A stretch of DNA of 44,039 bases from a virus. The notes under the pieces are model-generated. The model was not told the origin of the DNA and searched no databases. It saw only the letters and a list, made by a program, of their open reading frames with translations. The position numbers and the translations under genes are program-made. Location of the stretch: positions 1 to 44,039 of the IMG/VR virus record IMGVR_UViG_3300017971_000421, one strand, 5' to 3'. Position 1 is the first letter of the stretch, and each line of letters begins with the position of its first letter. Positions 1 through 9,107 of the stretch are shown in pieces.

Positions 1-1
1 A

Positions 2-1225
2 GAGATTCGAGTAGCTGGGACTACTGATAAATATGTTCACCCATATGTCAATACTCAGGAGAATCACTGTGCTTTTGATCAATCGCTTGATAACGATCAA
101 TATGCTGAAGTTGAGATTAAAAGTATGGACTTTAGTGAACTTATTGGTCCTGCTGTTAGGGTGTCAGGAACAGGGGCAGGTGATTTAAATAGTTATGGTA
201 TTTATTGGGATGATGGACATGCTTATTCTTGGAAAAATGTTGATGGTGAGTGGACAGAATTTGAATTTATTGAACATAGTCTTGAAGTAGGGGATGTAGT
301 TAAAATTCAAGTAGATGGTACAACTCTTTCAGCTTATATAAACGATGAACTTTGGACTGATATTTTAAATCCTCCTTCTGGTTATCTTACTGATTCAGAC
401 TTATCAAGTGGAAAAGCTGGTATAGCTGGTTGGGATAATGGTCCTCTTTCACAAGTTGATAATTTTGAATGCGGTGATCTTGGTGGAACTCAATATGTTT
501 CAGGATCCAGTGATTTTGAATTGGCTACTTCTTCTGTACTTAAAGGTAGAGGTACACTACATTCATCTTCAGATTTAACTTTAGAAACGGTTTCTATTCT
601 AAAAGGAATTGGTACTCTTCATAGTTCTTCTGATCTGTCTTTAAGTACTTCTTCTATATTGAAGGGCATTGGAACTCTTCATAGTTTAACAGAAATATCT
701 TTAGATACAGTCGGAGACATTTTAGCCTATGGTGTTTTATCTGGCTTATCGGATTTAGATCTTGCTACTTCTTCTATACTTAAGGGTCGAGGTAACATAC
801 ATACTAGTTCGGATTTAGATTTTTCTTTAAGTGGAAATCTAATAAATGCCATTAATGATTATATTTCTGGAATAACTAGTTTAGATCTTTCAACATCTGG
901 TGTACTTAAAGGTCGAGGACGAATTCAGAGCGCAATTGATCTAATTTTAGACAATGTTGCGGTATTAAAGGGTCGTGGTAGAATCCAAGGCAGTTCTGAT
1001 CTTGATTTTGAAACAGTTTCTATTCTAAAAGGAATTGGCAGTATTTTAGGTAGTTCTGATTTAAGTTTATCTACTATTTCCTCAATAACAGGTATAGGTT
1101 GTTGTGTTGGATTATTAGATCTGGAACTTTCTACTCGTGGTAAATTGATTGATCCTATTTCGGGGTCAATTTGGAATTTATTGTTTTCGAAACGTCCTCA
1201 CATAGGTATTTATGTTTATAATTAA
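2..1225 (+). CDS. Fibre-like virion protein, 5' truncated by the window edge (lectin-like domain plus 20-residue repeats)
   Basis: The frame is open from base 2, so the ATG at 125 is probably internal and the gene begins outside the window. The first ~160 visible residues read like a concanavalin A/LamG-type jelly-roll: alternating beta strands with GPAVRVSG, YGIYWDDGHAYSW, VVKIQVDGTTLSAYIND and a closing GKAGIAGWDN...VDNFECGD. From base 506 the protein turns into 11 short repeats, likely a beta-solenoid or stalk. Lectin-like beta-sandwich domains on repetitive stalks are common in phage tail or head fibres that bind surface glycans. The position just before the connector genes supports a virion role. 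I see no catalytic motif. The C-terminus after the repeats is short (about 30 residues) and ends at TAA. The fibre assignment is inference; the domain architecture is visible. Confidence 0.6.
   Translation, partial: EIRVAGTTDKYVHPYVNTQENHCAFDQSLDNDQYAEVEIKSMDFSELIGPAVRVSGTGAGDLNSYGIYWDDGHAYSWKNVDGEWTEFEFIEHSLEVGDVVKIQVDGTTLSAYINDELWTDILNPPSGYLTDSDLSSGKAGIAGWDNGPLSQVDNFECGDLGGTQYVSGSSDFELATSSVLKGRGTLHSSSDLTLETVSILKGIGTLHSSSDLSLSTSSILKGIGTLHSLTEISLDTVGDILAYGVLSGLSDLDLATSSILKGRGNIHTSSDLDFSLSGNLINAINDYISGITSLDLSTSGVLKGRGRIQSAIDLILDNVAVLKGRGRIQGSSDLDFETVSILKGIGSILGSSDLSLSTISSITGIGCCVGLLDLELSTRGKLIDPISGSIWNLLFSKRPHIGIYVYN
506..1160 (+). repeat. Eleven tandem ~60-bp coding repeats
   Basis: Units start at 506, 566, 626, 686, 746, 806, 872, 932, 992, 1052 and 1112. 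Ten are 20 codons and one (806-871) is 22. The consensus protein unit is SSDLxLxTxSILKGxGTLHS. Some units share long identical DNA stretches, such as 590-612 and 1016-1038 (23 nt), which points to recent unit duplication. Alternating hydrophobic residues with a Gly turn suggest a beta-solenoid stalk. Confidence 0.9.
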
Positions 1226-1231
1226 AAACCA

Positions 1232-1966
1232 ATGGTTGAATTTATTTCACTTAATGCAATTGTTACGGATTTACTCAATATTGTTCGTGGTGCACAGATA
1301 TCTCAATCTGAGCCTATATCGAAGCGTCAATTAGAGGGATGGGTTCACCAATATCGTGCATTTTTACTTAAGCGTGATTTGGATAAGGGTAAAATGCCCA
1401 ATCCAGATTATATACAGGAAATATCAGGGTTAAAATTGAGTCCTGTTGATGAAGCTGTTGATCTTTTAAGTCTTTCTTTTGGTGAGTCAATAATGAAATC
1501 TGATTTACAGATACCCAAGACTATAGATCTTAATCATAAACCGGGGCTTACTTACATTGGCACTACTGATGGTAAAGAAATTTTATTTACATCTGAAACT
1601 CGTAGAACCTGGCAAAAGTATAAAAAATACACTGCAAATGATGCTCTTGTATTTCTACGTGGTGGATATTTGTATTTAGTTGGTAATAGTAATTTACCCA
1701 AATATTTAACAATTAGAGGAGTATTTGAAATTCCAACAGAAGTAAGTAACTTTATAAATTCCAGTACTTCAGCAGTTTCTGCGGGATTAGATGATCCATA
1801 CCCTGTACCTGCTAATTTAGTTCCTGTATTAAAAGAATTAATTTTGAAACAAGAATTAGGCATTGAGTCGCGAGCCTGGTCTGATGATAAAATGGATGCT
1901 GATTTTAAAGTAGAGCCAAATGTCGAAAGAACAACCCAAACCAAGGAGCAAAAACAGAGTTCGTAA
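1232..1966 (+). CDS. Putative crAss-like tail ring/connector protein
   Basis: A 244-residue protein with no motif that I can name with certainty. The N-terminal ~70 residues are helical, with a region of the type SKRQLEGWVHQYRAFLLKRDLDK. A beta-rich middle follows (IGTTDGKEILFTS, FLRGGYLYLVGN, LTIRGVFEIPTEV), then a helical C-terminus. This alternation is typical of the small ring or adaptor proteins encoded just upstream of the crAss-like muzzle gene. The next gene starts inside its 3' end (47-nt overlap), suggesting translational coupling and stoichiometric production. No Shine-Dalgarno sequence precedes the ATG, which lies 6 nt after the previous stop. The family assignment rests mostly on context. 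Confidence 0.55.
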   Translation: MVEFISLNAIVTDLLNIVRGAQISQSEPISKRQLEGWVHQYRAFLLKRDLDKGKMPNPDYIQEISGLKLSPVDEAVDLLSLSFGESIMKSDLQIPKTIDLNHKPGLTYIGTTDGKEILFTSETRRTWQKYKKYTANDALVFLRGGYLYLVGNSNLPKYLTIRGVFEIPTEVSNFINSSTSAVSAGLDDPYPVPANLVPVLKELILKQELGIESRAWSDDKMDADFKVEPNVERTTQTKEQKQSS

Positions 1967-2405
1967 TCCATATACTTTCGTTGATATGTATGAGGATTAT
2001 ATAGCAGATATAAATGAAGATTCTCCTTATCATGTAACATATAATGAATATGTATCAATATGTGAAGATTACTATAAAATTGCTATGGACAACGTGCTTA
2101 AGAAAGGGTGGAGATTTAGGTTGCCTTTCCGCATGGGGGATGTTATGGTAATCAAAAAGAAATTAAAAAAATTTGATAAAGACCATTTGCCTATCGATTG
2201 GGAACTAACTAAAAAACACGGTCATTATATTTATCATACAAATGATCATTCCAATAATTATAAGTATAGGTTTAGGTGGTCAAAGAAATTGATAAGGAGT
2301 ACACCAAACATAGGTCAATACCGTTTGGTGCTTACTCGTGCAAATAAGCGGGCGCTGGCTGCTTGTATAAAGTCTGGCGATTATGATTATATTGAACAAA
2401 GGTAA
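1920..2405 (+). CDS. Conserved small virion protein, possibly with an IHF/HU-like fold
   Basis: A 161-residue, basic and Tyr-rich protein in the connector cluster. The centre (LKKGWRFRLPFRMGDVMVIKKK) resembles the HU/IHF pattern of a helix followed by a beta hairpin (compare KGERVELPGFGTFSVRKRK in HU). After it comes a conserved-looking stretch IDWELTKKHGHYIYHTNDHS followed by YKYRFRWSKK. I recall a gene labelled 'IHF subunit' in the structural block of crAss-like genomes, and this could be it, but the match is weak and the protein may be a purely structural ring component. The start overlaps the previous gene by 47 nt. The next ATG is 2 nt after its stop. Alternative reading: an internal DNA-organising or portal-associated protein. 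Confidence 0.5.
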   Translation: MSKEQPKPRSKNRVRNPYTFVDMYEDYIADINEDSPYHVTYNEYVSICEDYYKIAMDNVLKKGWRFRLPFRMGDVMVIKKKLKKFDKDHLPIDWELTKKHGHYIYHTNDHSNNYKYRFRWSKKLIRSTPNIGQYRLVLTRANKRALAACIKSGDYDYIEQR

Positions 2406-2407
2406 CC

Positions 2408-3340
2408 ATGATATATAATTTAACGAGCATAAAACGTGTCATTGCTAAAGTACTTACTGATCGTGATGCGAAAGAAGGTGACCATCGGATTAGTGATATG
2501 GTGGAGTGGGCTGGCGAGGCACTTGAGAAAATTGGGGCTTACCCATATTTTGTTACAAAAGTTGCTGGTAAAGAGGGCGAACCCTTGTTAGAGTTAGTCA
2601 ACTACCAAGCTAAATTACCTTCAGGTTTTCATCGGCTTGTGCAAGTTGGTTACTCTTCAACAGAGGACGGTTCTTTTTATCCCATGCGATATGCGACTGG
2701 TAGTTTTGAAGCAGCTCATGGTCTTACTAGTGACGAGGAGTCAACCTCATTAGATGATGTCGTTTCTACCGCTGATATCGTTACTTTAACTATGACTTTG
2801 TATAGTATTGATTATGATGCTGCATTATTGAAAATTAACAATGATCCTGCATTGCGAAGTGTAATTGCTGGATTGGTATTGGATAAGCGTGCTGCAAGTG
2901 AGGGTAGTACCTCGCGAACAGTGGATTATGTATATGTAATTACACCTGGTGGTTGGATAAAAACTAATCAAGAAACAGGATATTTAATGATGGCTTATCA
3001 AGCTATTCCTTTGGATATTGATGGTTATCCGTTGGTTCCTGATGATCCATCTTTTTTAGATGCTTTGTATTGGTATATTAATATGAAATTAATGTATCCG
3101 GAGTGGGTTGCCGGCAGGGTGCGTGATGCAGTTTATTATGATGCCAGACGTTCATGGAATTATTATTGTAAACAAGCTTATGGCAACGCTATGATGCCCG
3201 CAGCTGATCAGCTTGAATCGTTTAAAAATTCGTGGTTACGACTTGTTCCTGAAATACGTGAACATTCTGATTTCTTTTCAACGCTTGGACAAGAGCAAGT
3301 TATTTATAATAAAGACAATATTGTTAATCCCAATACTTAA
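2408..3340 (+). CDS. Putative crAss-like tail tubular/ring protein
   Basis: A 310-residue protein. The N-terminus (TSIKRVIAKVLTDRD... RISDMVEWAGEALEKIGAYP) resembles the helical start of podovirus tail adaptor/tubular proteins such as T7 gp11 and P22 gp4. It is followed by beta-rich segments (LPSGFHRLVQVGYSS) and a C-terminal helical bundle containing PEWVAGRVRDAVYYDARRSW. These features and its position directly before the muzzle-like gene suggest a ring that joins portal and tail. The stop and the next start share one base (TAATG at 3338-3342), a strong coupling signal. Identity is inferred from architecture and synteny; I cannot run a profile search. Confidence 0.6.
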   Translation: MIYNLTSIKRVIAKVLTDRDAKEGDHRISDMVEWAGEALEKIGAYPYFVTKVAGKEGEPLLELVNYQAKLPSGFHRLVQVGYSSTEDGSFYPMRYATGSFEAAHGLTSDEESTSLDDVVSTADIVTLTMTLYSIDYDAALLKINNDPALRSVIAGLVLDKRAASEGSTSRTVDYVYVITPGGWIKTNQETGYLMMAYQAIPLDIDGYPLVPDDPSFLDALYWYINMKLMYPEWVAGRVRDAVYYDARRSWNYYCKQAYGNAMMPAADQLESFKNSWLRLVPEIREHSDFFSTLGQEQVIYNKDNIVNPNT

Positions 3341-6300
3341 TGGCTAGTAAATCTATTTTAAATACTTTCACAAAGGGGATGAACAAGGACATAGATAAGT
3401 CTATGCTTCCTCAAGGCGCATATAGGGAGGCCCTTAATATGCGTGTGTCCTCTGATGATGGAGGTACTAGTGGAGCTATTGAGAATATCAAGGGTAATGA
3501 AGCACTTTGGTATGATGAAATAATGGCTGGTCAGTGGATTGTTGGTACTGCAAAAGTTAGGGATTGGCTTGTTGTATTCACCACCAATAATGCTGAACAG
3601 AGTGTTTTAGATACACCAATAAACGGTACTTTTACAGGTGCGGCTAATCCTGGGGGCGGCGAAGTTCAGTTAACTGGTGCCACAGGCTGTGGTGTATTAG
3701 ATGATTTTGGTACTCCCACTTGTGTTACGATCACTGATTCTTTAAATTATGATGGGACTTATGAGGTTAGCACTGTAACGAGTAGTACTTTTAATATTGA
3801 AGCTACTTATGGTGGTACAGATAGTGGTAAATGGTATTGGTCAAGAAATCAAATCTATGCTTTTAAAATATCAAAAGAAGGTGAGTTAGTTGATAATAAC
3901 AATGTGTATATCAATCCAACTTTAAATTCTGATTATCCCGCTCTTATATATGATGATATTGCTACAGATTCTACTGATAATTTAGATTTTCTTTTTCATC
4001 ATAGGTTTAAAACGGTTGGTCGTTATGAAACTGAAGATATTGCAAAAGTTTATTGGACTGATGGTTATAATCCAGTTCGTTGGGTGAATATATTTGATAC
4101 TGATGTGGCGAATCAAAATGCTGATAGATTTGATATGATTCCCAACGCTACATTAGATAAAGCTAATATTAGTTCTTTGATTACTGGTTACATACCTGTT
4201 GGATCCGTCCAGTATACTTATCAACTTTATAAATCTAGTGGTTCTGAAACTTTGTTTGCCCCTTTGAGCCATTTAATTAGTTTGACAGCAGATAATGAGA
4301 ATTTAGCAGATTCACAACATTATGAGGGATTTGAGCAAGGCGTAAGTAGTGGTAAGGGTGTTAAGCTTACTGTTGATAATACAAATACGGGTTATAATTT
4401 TATTAGGGGTATTGCAATTCATTATGATTCTTTGAATGGTACTCCAACTATTAGGGTATTTGAAGAAAAATCAATTGATTCAGATGTTTCTTCTACAATA
4501 ACATTAACAGATATTGGGGAGACACTAGGAACTTATACTGCAGTTGAACTTAGTGTTGCTGATCGTTCATTATTTAAAGCTGAGGATTTAGAAACAAAAG
4601 ATAATTATTTATTTGCAGCTAATATACAAGAAGATTATTTTGATATAGGGGATTGGGATGCTAGATCTTACAGATTTGAGGCATCAGATGATACAAAACT
4701 TTATCATGATTATGTAGACTCAGATAATTATACTTATTTAGATATTACAAGTGGTACCACATTAGAGACATATACGTGGACTGAATATACTGTTACTGGT
4801 GGGGGTGCCCCGGTTGCGACAGGAAATACCTATTTAACTGAAGATATACCTGAAACTTATGATTGTATAAATAGGTTTAATGATTATGACAATGATGGGA
4901 GTGGTAGTCATCAACATAAATACCAATCTGATGGAAGTACTCTAGGTGCAGAAGGATTGAATATAAGTGTTGATTTTCAAACAAAAGCTATTCTTATTGA
5001 TGACGATGTTACACGATTTGATCACACTAGTACAGATCCAGCAAGTCCACATTATCAGGTAACCGAATCTGAATCTGATAACACATCGTACACTGGTTTT
5101 GCGAGTCCTTATATTTCCTCTCAATATGTTGGCTACATGCGTGACGAGATATATAGATTTGGTATAGTGTTTTATGATAGTAAAGGTCGTCGTTCATACG
5201 TACGCTGGATATGTGATCTACGTATGCCAAATGCAAACGATTTGAAGATTACTGAAATTAGCTCTGGAGATGTTCAAGCGAATACTGTTATTCCTCGTTT
5301 TAATGTTCACGGTGATTTGCCTAGTAATGCGGCTGCTTATCAAATTGTACGAGTCAAACGTGAGGGTTTTAAAGATAGAAATATATTAGCACAAGGTTTA
5401 TTGACATCAACTAGACTTGTCACTACCCACGAATTTCCAGAATTTTTAGCAAACAGTGATGCAAATGCAAATGCGAATCACGAATATGTTTATTTAAATT
5501 CTCCAGAAATTTCTATAAATAAGAATTTAACTTATAGTAGTGGTGATGAGCTTGTTGCTGTTGCACAGAATGTTATTGGTGGTAGTGTTATTGGTACAGC
5601 AACAGATGGGGGAACTGGAACGATATTTGAAGTTACGGATTCAAGTGGTTTTGTTGATGATGAAAGTAGTATAGTTGTTTGGGGAACAACAGATTATAAT
5701 GGAACTTGGGCAATTACTGATATACCGGATGCAACTCATGTTACTTCTACAGATGTTGCGTTTACAACTAATCAATCGGGTAGTTATGTAAAATACGGTG
5801 GTTTCTATAAAAATACTGGTCAGGGTAGTTATATAACTATAAGTAAAGTTTCTGAATGGGAAGGCCATTCTTTAGCAACAACTTCAATAGATTCGATAGA
5901 CACGTGTAGAATTATTTCTCCGAGTTCAGCAACGTATAATTTAGGGGGTACAAATTCTGCTCATATTTTAGATCATACGGCTGCAGATACGTTTTTTAAA
6001 GGTACTTCTTTATTGGTTAAACATAGCGGAAGTGGTACTTGGTATCCGGCTAATGATTCAAATAGTGACAAGTATAGGTTTTTGTGTAATTATCGTCGTA
6101 ATAATTGGTTGAGTCAATATGGTGGTAACACATATGAAGATAGATCTAGAAATACTTATCAAGCTGCTGGTAATATTGAAATATCAAAAGGTCAAGATAA
6201 TGTGTACGGAGGAGATACTTACATCTGTTATTTTGATTATTTTAATTTAATTGGTGATTTATCACAACTTACTGATGATTATCAGATGGAAGGAATTATG

Positions 6301-7953
6301 TTTCCTGTTGAAACTACCATTAATTTAAATTTTAAGCATAGTAAGAGTGATTTAAATAAGTTACTTCCGGCGTCTACGTCTTCGCAGGAACTTAAATTAG
6401 AAATGACTCAAGAAACAGGGGGTACTCAAGTTGATAATAGTGATCGTGAATATGAGCAAGAAACTGATTTGTATTTATATAACACTGTTTATTCTCAAGA
6501 AAATATTCTTATTCCCTTTTTAGCAAAACCCGTTGATGATTTATATTCTATTGAAAGTAAGTATGATACTAGAATACGCTATTCAGATTTGAAGATTGAT
6601 GGTGAAGTATCGGATAGTTGGTTTAAATTTAGGACTAATAATTTCATAGACTTAGATAAAGCCCCAGGACCGATTAACAATATTGAAGCTTATAAGAATC
6701 ATCTCATGTTTTGGCAGGACCATGCATTTGGCATAGTTTCAGTAAATGCAAGAACAGTTTTGTCTACGGAGGAAGGTACTGGTTTGGTATTGGGTACTGG
6801 TGGATTACTTGATCATGTTGATTATATTTCAGATGATATTGGTAATGCTAATAAATTTGGTGTTGTTGTAAGTGACGAAGCTTGTTATTGGCTTGACAAC
6901 TACAATAGGGAAATTTATAGATTTACTACTGGTGTACGTGGTGTTTATAGTCGCGGAGGCGGTAGCAATTCATTAGCTACGGCAAAGGGTATGTCATCGT
7001 ATTTAAAAAATTTTGATAATATTGCAAATGTTCATGCAGTTATTGACCGTAAAAATAGGGGTGTAACATTTACGATATGGCCTGGCAGAAGTGGAACTCT
7101 TGGTGGTGCGCCAGGTTATAATATGGGAGGCAATGTAACTGGTATGAGTGCACCCTGTGTGATATCTATTAATGGTCGATATTATGTTATGAAGTCTATT
7201 TTTCAACCATTGGGAATAGAAAATTATGAAACACCCGGTGATGCTTTATATTTTGCTCCTGAAGTTGATAAAGTTACATTTAATTTTAATGAGACTATAG
7301 ATGCCTTTGATTCATTTTATTCGTTTACACCTGGTCACTATATAGATTTTGATCATCATTTTTTTACTACAGAAAATTCTTTATCTAATAGATTGTTTAG
7401 ACATAATACCGGAGTGTACGGGGCTTTTTATGAAACAGATGATGATTTTGCATTTTATGATTCTTATTTAATAACTGTTTTTAATCCTGATTATCAGTTA
7501 ACCAAAGTATTTGATAATTTTGAATGGGTTACAGAAGTTTATTATGCTCAAGGTCAGGAAGATCATTGGGAGGATTTTGGAAATTATTTTTATAACAGAT
7601 TTGAGGAAACTTGGAATAAGATACATTGTTATAACGACTATCAGAATACAAGTGAATTAGATTTAGCGTTTCGTACTACTACTTTAAATACTGAAGTTCC
7701 GTACGATAGACGAGAACGAGGATTTACTATGGCTGTTCCTAGGAATGCTTTTGATAGGGATGTTTCAGATAATTATCCTTTATTTAGTGATAGTTATTTA
7801 GATTTGGCACGCGCATTTCGCGAACGCATGCGCGATAAATATTTGACGGTTAAATTTACTTATGAAAATAATTCTGCAACAAACTCATATAAAAAATATT
7901 ATAGGTTTTCATGTCCATTTATTGGGCTGACCTATAGACACTCAATAAGATAA
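3340..7953 (+). CDS. Large tail muzzle/stabilisation-type protein of crAss-like phages
   Basis: A 1,537-residue protein. The N-terminus (SILNTFTKGMNKDIDKSMLP, then GAYREALNMRV) is the hallmark start I associate with the crAss-like stabilisation or muzzle protein, which closes the tail end of the particle. The body is beta-rich with many Tyr, Asp and Asn residues and looks like stacked propeller-type blades (DDLYSIESKYDTRIRYSDLK; KNHLMFWQDHAFGIVSVN; ACYWLDNYNREIYRFTTGVRG). Two inserted beta-sandwich-like modules are visible, near residues 93-167 and 740-823, each with a YDGTYEV or YNGTWAI core. The start overlaps the previous stop by one base, and the 58-residue gene starts 3 nt after its stop. 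A virion location is inferred from family and context. No catalytic motif was seen. Confidence 0.8.
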   Translation: MASKSILNTFTKGMNKDIDKSMLPQGAYREALNMRVSSDDGGTSGAIENIKGNEALWYDEIMAGQWIVGTAKVRDWLVVFTTNNAEQSVLDTPINGTFTGAANPGGGEVQLTGATGCGVLDDFGTPTCVTITDSLNYDGTYEVSTVTSSTFNIEATYGGTDSGKWYWSRNQIYAFKISKEGELVDNNNVYINPTLNSDYPALIYDDIATDSTDNLDFLFHHRFKTVGRYETEDIAKVYWTDGYNPVRWVNIFDTDVANQNADRFDMIPNATLDKANISSLITGYIPVGSVQYTYQLYKSSGSETLFAPLSHLISLTADNENLADSQHYEGFEQGVSSGKGVKLTVDNTNTGYNFIRGIAIHYDSLNGTPTIRVFEEKSIDSDVSSTITLTDIGETLGTYTAVELSVADRSLFKAEDLETKDNYLFAANIQEDYFDIGDWDARSYRFEASDDTKLYHDYVDSDNYTYLDITSGTTLETYTWTEYTVTGGGAPVATGNTYLTEDIPETYDCINRFNDYDNDGSGSHQHKYQSDGSTLGAEGLNISVDFQTKAILIDDDVTRFDHTSTDPASPHYQVTESESDNTSYTGFASPYISSQYVGYMRDEIYRFGIVFYDSKGRRSYVRWICDLRMPNANDLKITEISSGDVQANTVIPRFNVHGDLPSNAAAYQIVRVKREGFKDRNILAQGLLTSTRLVTTHEFPEFLANSDANANANHEYVYLNSPEISINKNLTYSSGDELVAVAQNVIGGSVIGTATDGGTGTIFEVTDSSGFVDDESSIVVWGTTDYNGTWAITDIPDATHVTSTDVAFTTNQSGSYVKYGGFYKNTGQGSYITISKVSEWEGHSLATTSIDSIDTCRIISPSSATYNLGGTNSAHILDHTAADTFFKGTSLLVKHSGSGTWYPANDSNSDKYRFLCNYRRNNWLSQYGGNTYEDRSRNTYQAAGNIEISKGQDNVYGGDTYICYFDYFNLIGDLSQLTDDYQMEGIMFPVETTINLNFKHSKSDLNKLLPASTSSQELKLEMTQETGGTQVDNSDREYEQETDLYLYNTVYSQENILIPFLAKPVDDLYSIESKYDTRIRYSDLKIDGEVSDSWFKFRTNNFIDLDKAPGPINNIEAYKNHLMFWQDHAFGIVSVNARTVLSTEEGTGLVLGTGGLLDHVDYISDDIGNANKFGVVVSDEACYWLDNYNREIYRFTTGVRGVYSRGGGSNSLATAKGMSSYLKNFDNIANVHAVIDRKNRGVTFTIWPGRSGTLGGAPGYNMGGNVTGMSAPCVISINGRYYVMKSIFQPLGIENYETPGDALYFAPEVDKVTFNFNETIDAFDSFYSFTPGHYIDFDHHFFTTENSLSNRLFRHNTGVYGAFYETDDDFAFYDSYLITVFNPDYQLTKVFDNFEWVTEVYYAQGQEDHWEDFGNYFYNRFEETWNKIHCYNDYQNTSELDLAFRTTTLNTEVPYDRRERGFTMAVPRNAFDRDVSDNYPLFSDSYLDLARAFRERMRDKYLTVKFTYENNSATNSYKKYYRFSCPFIGLTYRHSIR

Positions 7954-7956
7954 GTG

Positions 7957-8133
7957 ATGGCTAAAAAGAAGAAATGGATAAGGAAAGCCGCAGCATCTGT
8001 TAAACGTAGAGGTACTAAAGGCAAATGCGGTCCCAATTGTGATAGACCTGGCTGTACTGGTCGGGCTTTAGCGTTGTGCCGTGCATTTCATACTATAGCA
8101 AGGCGGCGTAAAGCCAGAAAGAAAAAGAGATAA
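7957..8133 (+). CDS. Small Cys/Arg/Lys-rich protein (58 aa)
   Basis: This reading frame fills the gap between the muzzle-like gene and the first cargo gene, with an ATG 3 nt after one stop and a TAA 2 nt before the next ATG. The product starts MAKKKKWIRKAAASVKRRG and ends RRRKARKKKR. The middle holds C24, C28, C33 and C41 (KCGPNC, PGC, LALC), compatible with a small zinc-binding knuckle flanked by basic arms. The same K-C-x3-C pattern appears as RKCARGC in the protein encoded at 9107-10117. A role as a packaged DNA-binding or cargo-tethering peptide is plausible, but I do not recognise a family. The exact fit between its neighbours makes it a likely real gene. Confidence 0.75.
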   Translation: MAKKKKWIRKAAASVKRRGTKGKCGPNCDRPGCTGRALALCRAFHTIARRRKARKKKR

Positions 8134-8135
8134 CT

Positions 8136-9107
8136 ATGGCAAGGAAATTAACATCAAGCAAAGCTAAGGAAATATTACGCCACGGTTCTGTACATAGTAA
8201 ACCTTTGACTGATAAGCAAAAACGATTTTTTGGTGCAGTTGCTGGTGGTGCTAAACCACAAATGAAAGGGGGTGGTAGTTTGCCTAAAAATATTGAGAAA
8301 GCTCGTAAAAGACCTGGCGGTAGTAATGTTGGTAAAAAACGTAAAACTTCAGGTGCTAAGGAAGGTCCATTTGTTGGTCCAGCTGGTGGTGCACCTAAAG
8401 GCTCATACCCTGTTACTAATAAAAAACAATGGCGTGCTGCTAAAGCTTATGCTCGTCATGCCCCTAACCCAGCGGGCATAAGGGCAGCTGCCGATCGTAT
8501 AGCTAAACGTAAAGGTTGGAAGAAACAGTATGGTGGCTATTTAATGAGTCCCGAAGAGTATGGCCTTGGTGGTTGGTTAAAAGATAATTTGCAGGGTGTA
8601 TGGGGTGGTCTTAAGACAGCTGGTGGTATTGCTGCTACAATAATATCAGGTGGTGCTGCTTTGCCTGCAACTTTACCCCTTATAACAAGTGGTATTGGTG
8701 ATATAACTGGGGAAGTTACTGGTGACATAGCAGCTAATAAACAAGAAGATTTATATGAACAGCAAATGGGGGCATTAAGAGCACAAAAATCTGCAGCTAG
8801 GCAGGAATCTTATCTTAATTCGTTAGAGGGGCAATCGAATAATCCATATACTCCAACATTTCCTATGGGTGGATCAATACCTTATGCTCAAGCTGAGATA
8901 GAAGGTGGTGAGGTCGTGCAATTTCCTAATGGTACGATGGATAGACCAAAAGGGCCTAGTCATAGGGAAGGCGGAATTAATGTTACTGCCCAAGAGAATA
9001 CTAGGGTATTTAGTGATGAATTAAAATATGATAAAAAAATGACGTATGCTGACAAGGCTGATGAAATAAAAAAACAAATAGAGAAGTATAAGAAATTATT
9101 ATCGTAA
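8136..9107 (+). CDS. Putative virion cargo/ejection protein 1
   Basis: 323 residues in three parts. Residues 1-130 are highly basic and Gly-rich, including KAKEILRHGSVHSKPLTDKQ and a YPVTNKKQWRAAKAYARHAP region that I have seen in Bacteroidota phage structural proteins. Residues ~145-210 contain a glycine-rich hydrophobic stretch (GGIAATIISGGAALPATLPL), likely membrane-interacting, followed by a helix. Residues ~254-323 contain AEIEGGEVVQFPNGTMDRPK then GPSHREGGINV, a recurrent C-terminal module of these phages, and end in a Lys-rich helix. Such proteins are probably packaged in the capsid and released with the DNA. The stop overlaps the next ATG (TAATG, one shared base). The cargo role is inferred from composition and location. 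Confidence 0.6.
   Translation: MARKLTSSKAKEILRHGSVHSKPLTDKQKRFFGAVAGGAKPQMKGGGSLPKNIEKARKRPGGSNVGKKRKTSGAKEGPFVGPAGGAPKGSYPVTNKKQWRAAKAYARHAPNPAGIRAAADRIAKRKGWKKQYGGYLMSPEEYGLGGWLKDNLQGVWGGLKTAGGIAATIISGGAALPATLPLITSGIGDITGEVTGDIAANKQEDLYEQQMGALRAQKSAARQESYLNSLEGQSNNPYTPTFPMGGSIPYAQAEIEGGEVVQFPNGTMDRPKGPSHREGGINVTAQENTRVFSDELKYDKKMTYADKADEIKKQIEKYKKLLS

Noticed and set aside
1552-2058. 168-codon minus-strand frame opposite the connector genes
   Set aside because: Antisense shadow of two good plus-strand genes, with unlikely Tyr/His/Leu-rich composition at its start.
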